Below the pieces are notes generated by a model, which did no database searches, was not told the origin of the DNA, and saw only the letters and a list, made by a program, of their open reading frames with translations. Both the position numbers and the translations under genes were made by a program. A stretch of DNA of 64,000 nucleotides from an uncultured Agathobacter sp. GTDB lineage: Bacteria; Bacillota; Clostridia; Lachnospirales; Lachnospiraceae. Location of the stretch: the NCBI GenBank assembly GCA_934365945.1, contig CAKRNE010000005.1, positions 62,001 to 126,000 of the forward strand, written 5' to 3'. Shown here in pieces: positions 17,751-26,801 of the stretch (within the stretch, counting starts at the first letter, position 1; the number at the start of each line of letters is the position of its first letter).

Positions 17751-19325
17751 TCAGACTAGTTGCTCAATAAGGCAACTGTGATGCTTCTTGTTCTCGCCAT
17801 CCGTAGCATAGTTTATTCCGACAAGAAGTACCTTACCGGAATATTCCTTTAAGGCTCCATGATAACGTTTTTCCTTTATCTGTCTTATTGCACTATCTGC
17901 CGACTGATTATACTTAAGCTCAATAATCATTGCAGGTCTTTCTCCTGCATTTAGTCTCGGTATAAAAACAAAATCAGCAAAGCCTTTGCCTGATGGCATT
18001 TCCCTAACAACGTTATAATATGCAGGTGCTGTAAAATATGCCATAGATAACACGCAGCTCAGTGAATTTTCGTCATTATATTTAAGCACAGATGTGTAGG
18101 CTTCATGTGCTTTTTCAATGAGCTCGGCTACTTTTTCACTGTTACAGTTTATTGTTGCCTGTAAAAGCTCATCACATCTTGCAATCGAATCCGCTACTTT
18201 ACTCCATCCACTTGTACAAAGTGCAGCCTGATATGCTTTTTTTACCTCAAAATTTGGAACAAACGCATTTTTTTCATCTATGTCATATCCTAAATATCCC
18301 AAATGAATTAAAGCTGTGAGGGCTTCATCCTTAGATGAAATGGATACAAAATCATTCTGAAAGGTATCTGTATTCACGTAAACCCTGCCATCTGATAACA
18401 TTGTCATGATATCATCCTTTAAGCCATCATAATTCATTGTAATAAATGTATTTATGGAGGCAAATGAAGATGTATTTTTCCAATATGAATCAAATCTGTG
18501 CCGCTCTATTGCCATAGAAACAGAATTCGGATTGTACATATGAAGTCCGTTAATCAAATAACCATTGTACCAAGCCCTCGTATTATCCATATTCAGTTGA
18601 AACTGCTCGCATAGTTCTTTCACTTCATCTTCCGTAAATCCAAAAAATTGTGTGATAGGATATGAATCAATCATGGTGAATTCGGTAAAATTATTCAGGG
18701 CAGACTCATCCTTTATCTTTTTAATCGGCAAAATTCCGGTAATATAAGCTAGTGCCAAAAATGATTTTGACTCCTCCGACTTGAATAATGAATGTAAAAA
18801 CTGTAGATATTTGTGAACAAGATATTCTTCCTTGCTGTTACGGATAACACAATCCCATTCATCAACTATTATCACAAAAGGAATCCCTGTTTCTTTATAA
18901 ATGACCATCAGATTATAGCTCAGACTATCATCATAATTTAGTTTATTTCCAAATTCACGCCTGAAATCTTTATAAATATATTCCTGTATTTTTTCTATTA
19001 AAGTATCTTTATATGAATCCCAAAAGGTAGAAACATCAACATGAATAACATTATATTTATTCATATGTTTTTTATAATCGGAATATGTCTCAATCCTGGT
19101 ACCGGCAAATATATCAGTAGAATCACATCCCAGACTATAATATGCATCTATCATTCCTGCCGCGTGTGATTTGCCAAATCTGCGGGCATGACTGACAGCA
19201 ATGCAGTTTCTGGGTGTACCAAGCCATTCATTTGTGTAATTAAGCAGCTCTGTTTTATCAACATATATCTTATAATTTCGGTCTTTTCTGAAGCTGTCGT
19301 TGCTTGGATTGAAATATATACCCAT
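17751..19325 (-). CDS. AAA-ATPase-like / DUF1703 (PD-(D/E)XK) protein
   Basis: A 524-residue protein of the family with an N-terminal AAA-ATPase-like domain (PF09820 type) and a C-terminal DUF1703 nuclease-like domain. Visible motifs are YVDKTELL (about 21-28), the P-loop variant ARRFGKS (Lys52), the Walker B strand FVIIVDEWD, and near the C-terminus ADFVFIP followed by IIELKYN, the D...ExK signature of PD-(D/E)XK folds. AAAGGAG lies 9 bases before the start. The family is widespread and often multicopy in gut Bacteroidetes and Clostridia, and its role is not established. It is isolated between two similar terminator hairpins, which suggests insertion as a unit. Confidence 0.88.
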   Translation of the reverse strand: MGIYFNPSNDSFRKDRNYKIYVDKTELLNYTNEWLGTPRNCIAVSHARRFGKSHAAGMIDAYYSLGCDSTDIFAGTRIETYSDYKKHMNKYNVIHVDVSTFWDSYKDTLIEKIQEYIYKDFRREFGNKLNYDDSLSYNLMVIYKETGIPFVIIVDEWDCVIRNSKEEYLVHKYLQFLHSLFKSEESKSFLALAYITGILPIKKIKDESALNNFTEFTMIDSYPITQFFGFTEDEVKELCEQFQLNMDNTRAWYNGYLINGLHMYNPNSVSMAIERHRFDSYWKNTSSFASINTFITMNYDGLKDDIMTMLSDGRVYVNTDTFQNDFVSISSKDEALTALIHLGYLGYDIDEKNAFVPNFEVKKAYQAALCTSGWSKVADSIARCDELLQATINCNSEKVAELIEKAHEAYTSVLKYNDENSLSCVLSMAYFTAPAYYNVVREMPSGKGFADFVFIPRLNAGERPAMIIELKYNQSADSAIRQIKEKRYHGALKEYSGKVLLVGINYATDGENKKHHSCLIEQLV

Positions 19326-19410
19326 ACTGTTGTTCTCCTTTCGCTTTATGTTTTTATTATACCATATATTAAAAAAAATGCATTTTATATTTTAACACAA
19401 AAAGTCAGTA

Positions 19411-19440
19411 TAAAAAACCGGGACATCTGCCCCGGCTTTT
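19411..19440 (-). terminator. Intrinsic terminator of pdxS-pdxT
   Basis: Read on the minus strand, CCGGGGCAGATGTCCCGG forms a stem followed by TTTTTT. It lies 122 bases beyond the pdxT stop. Stem and flank (GTGTAAA before GCCGGGG) are similar to the hairpin at 17711. The remaining 19326-19562 gap shows no gene. Confidence 0.7.
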
Positions 19441-19562
19441 ACACGCAAACATTTCAATTGTGTAAGCGTAATATTATTATGTTTTCCATCTATGCTCTAT
19501 ATCACATGTTTCATATTAGATGTGTAATATCACATATAGCCATTCAATAATATAGGCCTGAT

Positions 19563-20153
19563 TTAATTTCCATAAATCATCTCCAAAAACCTCTCATGGA
19601 TCCGTGTATCATCATCAAGCTCCGGATGGAAAGCCAGCCCAATCTGGTTCTTGTACTGCACACCGACGATTTTGCCGTCATATTCTGCGAGTACACGCAC
19701 ATCATTCTTTGCTGAAGCATCAATAGCTTCCACATATGGTGCCCTGATAAATGTCATGGTAAAGTCAAAGCTATTGTCAAACCTTGCTGTGGCCTCAAAG
19801 CTTCCGAGCTGCCTGCCGTAGGCATTTCTCTTTACAGTGACGGGCAAAGTGCCGAAATATACGTTGTCATCGTTGCTGATATGTGAAGCTAAAAGGATAA
19901 GACCGGCGCAGGTTGCAAGCACCGGAAGTCCGTTTGCAATCCTTTCCTTAAGCACGTCAAACATATCAAGCTCACGTAGCAGCTTGCCCTGCACAGTGCT
20001 CTCACCGCCCGGCAGCACGAGTCCGTCTATATCACAGATATCTGATTTTTGGCGCAGCTCGATACATTCACAGCCTAAAGATTCAAGCATTCGCTTGTGC
20101 TCGATGAACGCTCCCTGAACAGCTAAAACACCAATCTTAAGTCCTGATTTCAT
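19563..20153 (-). CDS. pdxT: Pyridoxal 5'-phosphate synthase glutaminase subunit PdxT
   Basis: Releases ammonia from glutamine and channels it to PdxS for pyridoxal phosphate synthesis. The 196-residue class I-like glutaminase begins IGVLAVQGAFIEHKRML, has GLVLPGGESTV, the nucleophile Cys in LATCAGLILLA, and the catalytic His-Glu in LAFHPELDDD. The start at 20153 is one base beyond the pdxS stop, with AGAGG upstream; a longer reading through the end of pdxS is not needed. The pair forms an operon ended by the hairpin at 19411. Confidence 0.96.
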   Translation of the reverse strand: MKSGLKIGVLAVQGAFIEHKRMLESLGCECIELRQKSDICDIDGLVLPGGESTVQGKLLRELDMFDVLKERIANGLPVLATCAGLILLASHISNDDNVYFGTLPVTVKRNAYGRQLGSFEATARFDNSFDFTMTFIRAPYVEAIDASAKNDVRVLAEYDGKIVGVQYKNQIGLAFHPELDDDTRIHERFLEMIYGN

Positions 20154-20154
20154 T

Positions 20155-21039
20155 TTATTTGCCTCTTTCTTCCATGATGATTTTAATCTCGCTCTCGTTG
20201 ATTCCGACCATAGCCTCACCGAGATCCTCAGAAAGCTCTGCGATAAGCTTTGCATCTGTAAAGTTTGTCACAGCCTTTACGATAGCGGCAGCTCTCTTGG
20301 CAGGATCGCCTGACTTGAAGATACCTGAGCCGACGAACACACCCTCGGCACCGAGCTGCATCATAAGAGCTGCATCGGCAGGAGTAGCCACACCGCCTGC
20401 CGCAAAGTTTACAACAGGAAGCTTGCCGTTGTCATGAACGAATTTAACCAGCTCGAAAGGCACCTGAAGATTTTTGGCAGCCTCGAAAAGCTCATCCTCA
20501 CGCATGGAAGTAAGCTTAGCAATCTCAGAATTCATCTTTCTCATATGTCTGACAGCCTGCACGATATCACCTGTACCCGGCTCACCCTTTGTACGAATCA
20601 TGGAAGCTCCCTCGTTGATACGGCGGAGTGCCTCACCGAGATCTCTTGCACCGCATACGAAAGGAACCTTGAAATCTCTCTTGTTGATATGGTACACATC
20701 ATCAGCAGGTGAAAGCACCTCAGACTCGTCAATGTAGTCAATCTCGATAGCCTCAAGTATCTGTGCCTCCACGAAGTGACCGATACGGCACTTTGCCATG
20801 ACAGGGATGCTGACAGCCTCCTGAATACCCTTGATCATCTTAGGGTCGCTCATTCTTGATACACCGCCTGCGGCTCTGATATCAGCAGGGATTCTTTCAA
20901 GCGCCATAACAGCACATGCACCTGCCGCCTCAGCAATCCTAGCCTGCTCCGGAGTAGTGACATCCATGATGACACCACCCTTTAGCATCTGTGCAAGTCC
21001 TTTATTGAGTTCGTATTGAGTATTCTTATTGCTTTCCAT
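20155..21039 (-). CDS. pdxS: Pyridoxal 5'-phosphate synthase lyase subunit PdxS
   Basis: Condenses ribose 5-phosphate, glyceraldehyde 3-phosphate and ammonia to pyridoxal phosphate. The 294-residue protein has [66 protein letters not shown] and [21 protein letters not shown], all highly conserved in PdxS. AGGAG lies 8-9 bases before the ATG. It is divergent from pdxR, a MocR-type regulator gene whose product usually controls pdxST in Firmicutes. A 288-base palindromic element sits in the shared intergenic region. Confidence 0.98.
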   Translation of the reverse strand: MESNKNTQYELNKGLAQMLKGGVIMDVTTPEQARIAEAAGACAVMALERIPADIRAAGGVSRMSDPKMIKGIQEAVSIPVMAKCRIGHFVEAQILEAIEIDYIDESEVLSPADDVYHINKRDFKVPFVCGARDLGEALRRINEGASMIRTKGEPGTGDIVQAVRHMRKMNSEIAKLTSMREDELFEAAKNLQVPFELVKFVHDNGKLPVVNFAAGGVATPADAALMMQLGAEGVFVGSGIFKSGDPAKRAAAIVKAVTNFTDAKLIAELSEDLGEAMVGINESEIKIIMEERGK

Positions 21040-21100
21040 TTGTTAAATCTCCTTTTATTTTTTGTATTGCTTTTATGTCAATTTATATGACTTAAGCAGC

Positions 21101-21388
21101 CTGGCATGAGCAAATGCATCCCGGTGGCGCAGGTGGCGATTACACTCTCGTGTTCGCTACGCTTTGCAGCCAAGATACTGTAAGAATTATGCTTTACAGG
21201 TTTTCTATGGCAGACGAAACCGTCGCTACTCGCCATCCATGGCTCGATAGCTCCTTGCCCCGGCTTTCATGCCGGTGCATTTCTGGTTTTCTTGGGCATA
21301 ATTCAACAGTATCTAAGCAGCTTTGCTATGCGCTCCCACGAGAGTGTACTCGCCACCTGCGCCACCGAGCTGCATTTGCTCACACCAG
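21101..21388 (+). repeat. Large palindromic element, copy 1 (E1)
   Basis: A 288-base imperfect palindrome between pdxS and pdxR. Outer arms: TGAGCAAATGCA (21107) pairs with TGCATTTGCTCA (21371), GGTGGCGCAGGTGGCG with CGCCACCTGCGCCACC, and ACTCTCGTG with CACGAGAGT. The core arms AAGATACTGT and GAATTATGC pair with GCATAATTC and ACAGTATCT. The centre holds GACGAAACCG and two hairpins with CCAT/TCAT-type loops, for example CCGGC/GCCGG around TTTCAT (21260-21275). Copies E2 (54944) and E3 (56883, inverted) share the core but not the outer arm sequences. No convincing target-site duplication or transposase seen. Confidence 0.93.
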
Positions 21389-21480
21389 CCACATATCATG
21401 GTTGCAATATTACGCCACATCTGGTAATATTAAAATATTCAAAATAGGGAAAATAAAAATGCCAGAAAGCGGTGAATCAA

Positions 21481-22878
21481 ATGCTGACCTACGACCTCAC
21501 AAAAACAGACGGCCCACTCTACAAATGCCTGTATGAGTGCATTAAAAACGATATATCACAGGGAAAATTAAGCTCCGGAGAGAAAATGCCATCAAAGCGT
21601 ACTCTCGCCAAGAATCTGGGAGTTAGTACCATTACGGTTGAAAATGCATATGACCAGTTGATAGGCGAGGGCTATATGTTTGCAAGACCAAAGAGGGGCT
21701 ATTTCATAGCTGATGTGTCAGATATCAGGGTAATCAAGGCACCGGTGCAGAAGGAGCTTAGCATAAAGCTGCCGCCGGAACAGGACGAAAGCATATTTGA
21801 TTTTTCGTCAAACAGGACAGACTCAGGCAACTTTCCGTTTTCAATATGGGCAAAGCTCATGCGAGAGACGATATCCCTTAGGGAAAAGGAGCTTTTGTCG
21901 GTGTCACCGTGTGGTGGAGTGAGGGAGCTTCGGGAAGCAATAGCGAGCCATCTGTCATCGTTTCGCGGCATGAATGTGGACCCGGATCAGATAATAGTCG
22001 GAGCGGGAACAGAGTATTTGTACGGACTGCTTGTGAAGCTTTTGGGCAAGGACAAGGTATACTGCGTGGAGGATCCGGGCTATAAAAAAATCAGCCAGAT
22101 ATATGAGTGCAACAATGCAAAATGCCTGCCGGTGCAGATGGATGAGCAGGGCATCAGCGTGGAGCTCATAAAGAAAGCGAATGCGCAGATAGCACATATC
22201 AGTCCGACACATCATTTCCCGACAGGAATCACGATGCCTGTGAACCGACGCTATGAGCTTTTGGCATGGGCCAACGAGAGCAGCGACAGATACATCATAG
22301 AGGATGATTACGACAGTGAGTTTCGCATGAACGGGCACCCGATACCGCCCATCCTCTCGATAGATGCGTGCGAAAAGGTTATCTATATAAATACATTTTC
22401 AAAATCTCTCACATCCACCATCCGAATCAGCTACATGGTGCTGCCGGAGCATCTGGCAAATGAATTTTACAGGAGGCTGTCATTTTACTCATGTACGGTA
22501 TCCACCTTCGAGCAGTACACGCTGGCACGCTTTATCAGCGAGGGCTATTTTGAAAAGCATATAAACAGGATGAGACTGCACTACGGCAGAAAGCGCCAGA
22601 GCGTGCTTTCATCCATAAAAAGCTGTTTCCCCGAAAAGGAATGCAGTGTAATAGAAAATGACTCCGGACTGCATTTTATCATACAGTTTGACACGAACCT
22701 TCCGGACAAAACAGTTGAAAAGCAGCTTTTAAAAAAAGGTATAAAGCTTCAGGCGATTACCCATTTCAATCTGAGTAAGCCAAAGGAGGACCGGCATCAG
22801 TTTATTATCAATTACTCCAATATTGATGCAGACAGGATAATGGACAAGCTACTAATTATTAAAGATACAATACTTTAA
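21481..22878 (+). CDS. pdxR: MocR/GntR-family regulator PdxR
   Basis: Transcriptional regulator of pyridoxal phosphate synthesis by family and context. The 465-residue protein has an N-terminal GntR winged helix (MPSKRTLAKNLGVSTITVENAYDQLIGEGY) and a C-terminal aminotransferase-like domain with IIEDDYDSEFR and the pyridoxal-phosphate lysine in INTFSKSLTSTIRISYMV. I start at ATG 21481, with GCGGTGA just upstream; a GTG three codons earlier is possible. It is divergent from pdxST. PdxR proteins bind direct repeats in such intergenic regions, but the site was not located with certainty because the palindromic element occupies most of the gap. Confidence 0.93.
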   Translation: MLTYDLTKTDGPLYKCLYECIKNDISQGKLSSGEKMPSKRTLAKNLGVSTITVENAYDQLIGEGYMFARPKRGYFIADVSDIRVIKAPVQKELSIKLPPEQDESIFDFSSNRTDSGNFPFSIWAKLMRETISLREKELLSVSPCGGVRELREAIASHLSSFRGMNVDPDQIIVGAGTEYLYGLLVKLLGKDKVYCVEDPGYKKISQIYECNNAKCLPVQMDEQGISVELIKKANAQIAHISPTHHFPTGITMPVNRRYELLAWANESSDRYIIEDDYDSEFRMNGHPIPPILSIDACEKVIYINTFSKSLTSTIRISYMVLPEHLANEFYRRLSFYSCTVSTFEQYTLARFISEGYFEKHINRMRLHYGRKRQSVLSSIKSCFPEKECSVIENDSGLHFIIQFDTNLPDKTVEKQLLKKGIKLQAITHFNLSKPKEDRHQFIINYSNIDADRIMDKLLIIKDTIL

Positions 22879-22914
22879 TCAGACAATACTTTAATAAAGC
22901 CGACTATAAAAAAT

Positions 22915-22969
22915 TTGACACAGATTTTACATACATCTGATAGAGCATTTTACAAAGCATCCATATAAT
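22915..22969 (+). promoter_or_regulatory. Pho-box promoter of pstB-phoU
   Basis: TTGACA (22915), TTTACA (22926) and TTTACA (22949) have steps of 11 and 23 bases, and TATAAT (22964) follows the last box after 9 bases. The geometry is the same as at pstS. Confidence 0.82.
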
Positions 22970-23015
22970 GTATTCTCGAAGACAAGAAATTTATTACATG
23001 TTGCAGGAGATACAA

Positions 23016-23777
23016 ATGGAGAAAAAAATCAAAATTCAGGTTCGCGACCTGAATCTGTATTATGGCCAGAATCATGCACTGCATGGTGTCAATATGGACA
23101 TAAAAGAAAACAGCGTGACAGCGCTGATCGGACCGTCAGGATGTGGTAAGTCTACATTTTTAAAGTGTATCAACAGAATGAATGATCTGGTTGACAACGT
23201 CAGAATCGAGGGAAGCATCGAGATAGATGGTGAGAATATATATGCATCATCAGTCGATACAACAGTCCTTCGAAAAAAGGTCGGAATGGTTTTCCAGCAG
23301 CCGAATCCGTTCCCGATGAGCATATATGATAATATTGCATATGGCCCGAGAGTGCATGGCATCAAGGATAAAAAGACACTTGACCAGATAGTTGAGGAAA
23401 GCCTTCAGGGTGCAGCGATTTTTGACGAAGTTAAAGATAGATTAAAGAAATCTGCCATGGGACTTTCAGGTGGACAGCAGCAGAGACTTTGTATTGCAAG
23501 AGCGCTTGCCGTACAGCCTGAGGTGCTTTTGATGGACGAGCCAACCTCAGCGCTCGACCCTATCTCTACTTCAAAGATAGAGGAGCTCATGGAGGATTTA
23601 AAGAAAAAGTACACAGTTGTAGTTGTAACACATAACATGCAGCAGGCAGTGCGTGTGTCGGACGATACAGCCTTCTTCCTTGTAGGAGATATGGTTGAGT
23701 TTGGCGACACAAAGACGATTTTCTCATATCCACAGGACAAGAGAACAGAGGATTACATCACAGGGAGGTTTGGTTAA
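23016..23777 (+). CDS. pstB: Phosphate ABC transporter ATPase PstB
   Basis: Energises phosphate uptake through PstC and PstA. The 253-residue ATPase has Walker [10 protein letters not shown], the Q-loop [18 protein letters not shown] that is typical of PstB, signature LSGGQQQRL, Walker [14 protein letters not shown] and the H-loop VTHNMQQA. The ATG at 23016 has AGGAGA upstream; 16 further in-frame codons precede it without a site. The stop codon overlaps the phoU start (TAATG). It is separated from pstSCA by 13 kb, but its promoter has the same Pho boxes. Confidence 0.97.
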   Translation: MEKKIKIQVRDLNLYYGQNHALHGVNMDIKENSVTALIGPSGCGKSTFLKCINRMNDLVDNVRIEGSIEIDGENIYASSVDTTVLRKKVGMVFQQPNPFPMSIYDNIAYGPRVHGIKDKKTLDQIVEESLQGAAIFDEVKDRLKKSAMGLSGGQQQRLCIARALAVQPEVLLMDEPTSALDPISTSKIEELMEDLKKKYTVVVVTHNMQQAVRVSDDTAFFLVGDMVEFGDTKTIFSYPQDKRTEDYITGRFG

Positions 23778-24427
23778 TGAGATCGAAATTCGACGAGCAG
23801 CTTAAGAATCTGAATGAAGAAATGATGCACATGGGAAGTATGATTGAGGAGTCAATCCAGAAGGCAATCGAGGCATTTATACATCAGGATGCCGATAGCG
23901 CCAAGGCAATCATGGAGGGCGATTCAGAGATAGACAGAGAGCAGAAAAAGATAGAAAGCCTGTGCTTTAATCTGCTCATGCAGCAGCAGCCTGTAGCAAG
24001 AGACCTTAGAACAATTTCAGCAGCGATGAAGATGGTTACTGATATGGAGCGTATAGGAGACCACGCAGCCGATATCAGCGAGATGACCATTTTGATGAGC
24101 AGTGACAAGCCATACAGGGTCAATATAGAGCATGTCAAGAGCATGGCTTCAGAGACAATGCTTATGCTTATCAGGGCAATTGAGGCATATGTTGAGAAGA
24201 ACAATGACAAGGCTCTCGTAGTTATGAAGCAGGATGATGTGGTGGATGAGCTTTTTGATAAGGTAAAGGCAGAGCTTATAGATTTCATCAGGGAGCATCC
24301 TGAGGATGGTGAGCAGGCAGAGGACCTTCTCATGGTTGCAAAATACTTTGAGCGTATCGGAGACCATGCAACAAATATTGCCGAGTGGGTTGAATTTGCA
24401 CTTGATGATAAGGTTCGTAAGTCATGA
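23777..24427 (+). CDS. phoU: Phosphate signalling regulator PhoU
   Basis: Negative regulator that links the Pst transporter to the PhoR-PhoB phosphorelay. The 216-residue all-helical protein has two PhoU repeats, each with the metal-binding motif: MVTDMERIGDHAADI and VAKYFERIGDHATNIAEW. It overlaps pstB by one base, with GGGAGG upstream inside pstB. A terminator hairpin follows, after which phoB has its own Pho-box promoter. Confidence 0.97.
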   Translation: MRSKFDEQLKNLNEEMMHMGSMIEESIQKAIEAFIHQDADSAKAIMEGDSEIDREQKKIESLCFNLLMQQQPVARDLRTISAAMKMVTDMERIGDHAADISEMTILMSSDKPYRVNIEHVKSMASETMLMLIRAIEAYVEKNNDKALVVMKQDDVVDELFDKVKAELIDFIREHPEDGEQAEDLLMVAKYFERIGDHATNIAEWVEFALDDKVRKS

Positions 24428-24477
24428 TTTAATTATCATACCAAAAAATTAAATCATAATCATACAAAGATGAAATT

Positions 24478-24529
24478 AAAACAGACGATGGATTTTACAT
24501 AAATTTTACATAAAACCATCGTCTGTTTT
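24478..24529 (+). terminator. Terminator of pstB-phoU with Pho boxes in its loop
   Basis: AAAACAGACGATGG (24478-24491) pairs perfectly with CCATCGTCTGTTTT (24516-24529), 14 bp. The 24-base loop contains TTTACA twice, 11 bases apart, which are also the upstream Pho boxes of the phoB promoter. Confidence 0.85.
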
Positions 24530-24547
24530 ACATTAGTAATGTATAAT
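24494..24547 (+). promoter_or_regulatory. Pho-box promoter of phoB-phoR
   Basis: TTTACA occurs at 24494, 24505 and 24527 (steps 11 and 22) and TATAAT at 24542 follows the last box after 9 bases. A further TTTACA lies at 24572, after the -10. This suggests autoregulation of phoBR by phosphorylated PhoB. Confidence 0.82.
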
Positions 24548-24601
24548 CGAAAGTAAAGAACAGGTAAAAATTTTACATAAGATTTTGAAATGGAGAAAGC
24601 T

Positions 24602-25270
24602 ATGGCACTTATTTATATTGTAGAGGACGATGAGAGCATACGTGAGATAGAGACTATTGCTCTGAAAAACAGTAATTACATCGTCAGTGCATTTGAAAAT
24701 GCAAAGGAATTTTACAAGAAGCTGGATGAGCTCGTACCGGACCTCATACTGCTTGATGTGATGCTTCCGGATGAGAGCGGCTACGATATCGTGAGAAAGC
24801 TCAGAAAACGTCCGGCCACACAGGATATTCCTATTATAATGGTCACAGCCAAGACAACAGAGATGGATATGATAAAGGGGCTCGACGGAGGAGCAGATGA
24901 TTACATCAAAAAGCCTTTCTCAATCATGGAACTTATCACGAGGGTGAAGGCACTGCTCAGGAGAACAGCGAAGGATGAGCCGAAGCTCTTAAAGCTTGAT
25001 GATCTGGTTATTGACCATGAGCGCCATGTGGTTACAGTGAACAATGAGCCGGTTGATTTGACCTACAAGGAGTATGAGCTTTTAAGGCTTCTGATGGGCA
25101 GTCAGGGCATAGTCATGACCAGAGAGGTCATCATGAGAAGCGTCTGGGATACGGACTTTGAGGGCGAGACACGTACAGTGGACATGCACATAAAGACACT
25201 CCGCCACAAGCTGGGTGATTATGGCAGCAGGATAAAGACAGTCAGAAATGTGGGCTATGTTATAGAATAG
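24602..25270 (+). CDS. phoB: PhoB-type response regulator of the Pho regulon
   Basis: OmpR-family regulator, 222 residues, that by context controls the Pho regulon in this genome. The receiver has VEDDESIRE, phosphorylatable Asp52 in LLDVMLPDESG, MVTAKTTE and IKKPF. The winged helix has LTYKEYELLRLLM, TVDMHIKTLRHKLG and VRNVGYVIE. I use ATG 24602, with GGAGA 6-8 bases upstream; the ATG at 24590 lacks a site. It sits directly after pstB-phoU and before a PhoR-like kinase, and its own promoter carries Pho boxes. Confidence 0.93.
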   Translation: MALIYIVEDDESIREIETIALKNSNYIVSAFENAKEFYKKLDELVPDLILLDVMLPDESGYDIVRKLRKRPATQDIPIIMVTAKTTEMDMIKGLDGGADDYIKKPFSIMELITRVKALLRRTAKDEPKLLKLDDLVIDHERHVVTVNNEPVDLTYKEYELLRLLMGSQGIVMTREVIMRSVWDTDFEGETRTVDMHIKTLRHKLGDYGSRIKTVRNVGYVIE

Positions 25271-25321
25271 CAGCTGTTTATTATATTATGATTTCTGATA
25301 CACATAAGCGGAGCGTACAGC

Positions 25322-26644
25322 ATGAAAAAGAAGATTAATTACTATCTGGCAGCTACAGCACTTTTTGTAGCTATTGCCACCATGATTTCCATGACAGTAA
25401 TCAACTATTACCTCTTCCAGAAGCAGGTAAAGGAAGATTTACAGGTCATGGCAGAGACAATAGAAAGCACCGGAATACTAAAACAGGATATAGATGAAAT
25501 CCCGCAGATTGACGTGGAGGGTATTCGTGTCACCTGGATTGACAAGGACGGCACAGTGCTGTATGACAATCAGAATAATGTAAAAAACCTCGGAAATCAT
25601 GGTGACAGACCGGAAGTTGAATCAGCATTTGATAAAGGCGCGGGCGACAGCGTGAGAACCTCAGCCACCATGAACAGCAATACCTTCTATCATGCCATAA
25701 GGCTCGACGATGGAACAGTACTGCGTGTCTCTATTGCGGCGAGAAGTATCTGGAACATGTTTGCAAGCAGTATACCTGCCATGCTTATAGTGACGGTTAT
25801 CATAGTCGGAATATGTGTGATACTTGCCAAGAGCCTGACCAGAAAGCTCATGAAGCCAATCGAGACACTCGCAGGCAATCTGGAGCAGGCCTCTGTCATC
25901 CAGAAAAAGACCGAGTACAAGGAGCTTGTTCCTTTCATGAACGCGATCAGGATACAGCATGAGGGCGTGCTTGCTGCGGCAAAGAGCAGACAGGACTTTA
26001 CAGCAAATGTGTCACATGAGCTAAAGACTCCGCTCACAGCCATTTCCGGCTACGCGGAGCTCATAGAAAACGGCATGGTCGAAAAGGAGCAGCAGATTCA
26101 TTTTGCCGCTGAAATCAGAAGAAATGCGCAGCGTCTGCTTTCCTTAATCAATGATATCATAAAGCTCTCGGAGCTTGATTCAAGCGAGGCACAGCAGGGC
26201 TTTGAGCAGCTTAACCTGTACGGTCTGGTTAAGGACTGCATGGAAAATCTACAGGTGAATGCCGAGCAGAGAAACGTAGCACTCAATTTTGACGGTACTG
26301 ACTGTATGGTGCGCGGCAACAGGCAGCTTCTCACGGAGCTTGTCGAGAATCTCTGCCAGAATGCTATCCGCTACAACAACGAGGGCGGCACAGTAAATGT
26401 GACGGTACATAAGCTCGGCGGCAAGACAGTCCTCACGGTCGAGGACAACGGCATCGGCATCCCAAAGGACCAGCAGGAGCGCGTCTTTGAGCGCTTCTAC
26501 AGAGTGGACAAGAGCCGCTCAAAGGAGACCGGCGGCACAGGCCTTGGGCTTGCGATAGTAAAGCATATAGTGGAGCTGCATGATGCAGGGCTTACGCTCG
26601 ACAGTGAGGTAGGGCGTGGCACAACGATAAAGGTGGAGTTTTAG
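25322..26644 (+). CDS. phoR: PhoR-type phosphate sensor histidine kinase
   Basis: A 440-residue kinase partner of PhoB. Two membrane segments (about 8-30 and 150-172) flank a small extracytoplasmic domain with WIDKDGTVLYDNQ, typical of PhoR-like kinases. The phosphoacceptor is His232 in NVSHELKTPLTAISGYAELIE; the ATPase domain has NLCQNAIRYN, VEDNGIGIPKDQ, FERFYRVDKSRS and GTGLGLAIVKHI. The gene follows phoB by 51 bases, with GGAG before the ATG. Its stop codon lies in the loop of the terminator hairpin. The family role (sensing phosphate through PstB/PhoU) is inferred from context. Confidence 0.92.
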   Translation: MKKKINYYLAATALFVAIATMISMTVINYYLFQKQVKEDLQVMAETIESTGILKQDIDEIPQIDVEGIRVTWIDKDGTVLYDNQNNVKNLGNHGDRPEVESAFDKGAGDSVRTSATMNSNTFYHAIRLDDGTVLRVSIAARSIWNMFASSIPAMLIVTVIIVGICVILAKSLTRKLMKPIETLAGNLEQASVIQKKTEYKELVPFMNAIRIQHEGVLAAAKSRQDFTANVSHELKTPLTAISGYAELIENGMVEKEQQIHFAAEIRRNAQRLLSLINDIIKLSELDSSEAQQGFEQLNLYGLVKDCMENLQVNAEQRNVALNFDGTDCMVRGNRQLLTELVENLCQNAIRYNNEGGTVNVTVHKLGGKTVLTVEDNGIGIPKDQQERVFERFYRVDKSRSKETGGTGLGLAIVKHIVELHDAGLTLDSEVGRGTTIKVEF

Positions 26645-26656
26645 CTCCGCCTTTTT
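26631..26656 (+). terminator. Intrinsic terminator of phoBR, overlapping the stop codon
   Basis: AGGTGGAG (26631-26638) pairs with CTCCGCCT (26645-26652) and a T-run follows. The TAG stop codon at 26642-26644 is in the loop. Confidence 0.8.
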
Positions 26657-26728
26657 ATGTCTCATGTGTTATGCCGGGTACCCGCATATTTCATTCCGTA
26701 GTAGTAAGAAAACCAAGCATACAAGCTC

Positions 26729-26757
26729 TTGCAAAATCGTGGCGCAGTGTTTATAAT
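26729..26757 (+). promoter_or_regulatory. Promoter of the DUF815 gene
   Basis: TTGCAA (26729) and TATAAT (26752) are 17 bases apart, 45 bases before the start codon. Confidence 0.7.
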
Positions 26758-26801
26758 AATTTGTTAGCAGCGAAAACAAGGCAAAACCAGGAGGAACAGC
26801 C

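Noticed and set aside
17751..19325. Transposase or restriction enzyme
   Set aside because: Motif order (YVDKTELL, ARRFGKS, VIIVDEWD, ADFVF, IIELKYN) fits AAA-ATPase-like/DUF1703 proteins; no DDE motif, no methylase gene and no terminal inverted repeats were seen.
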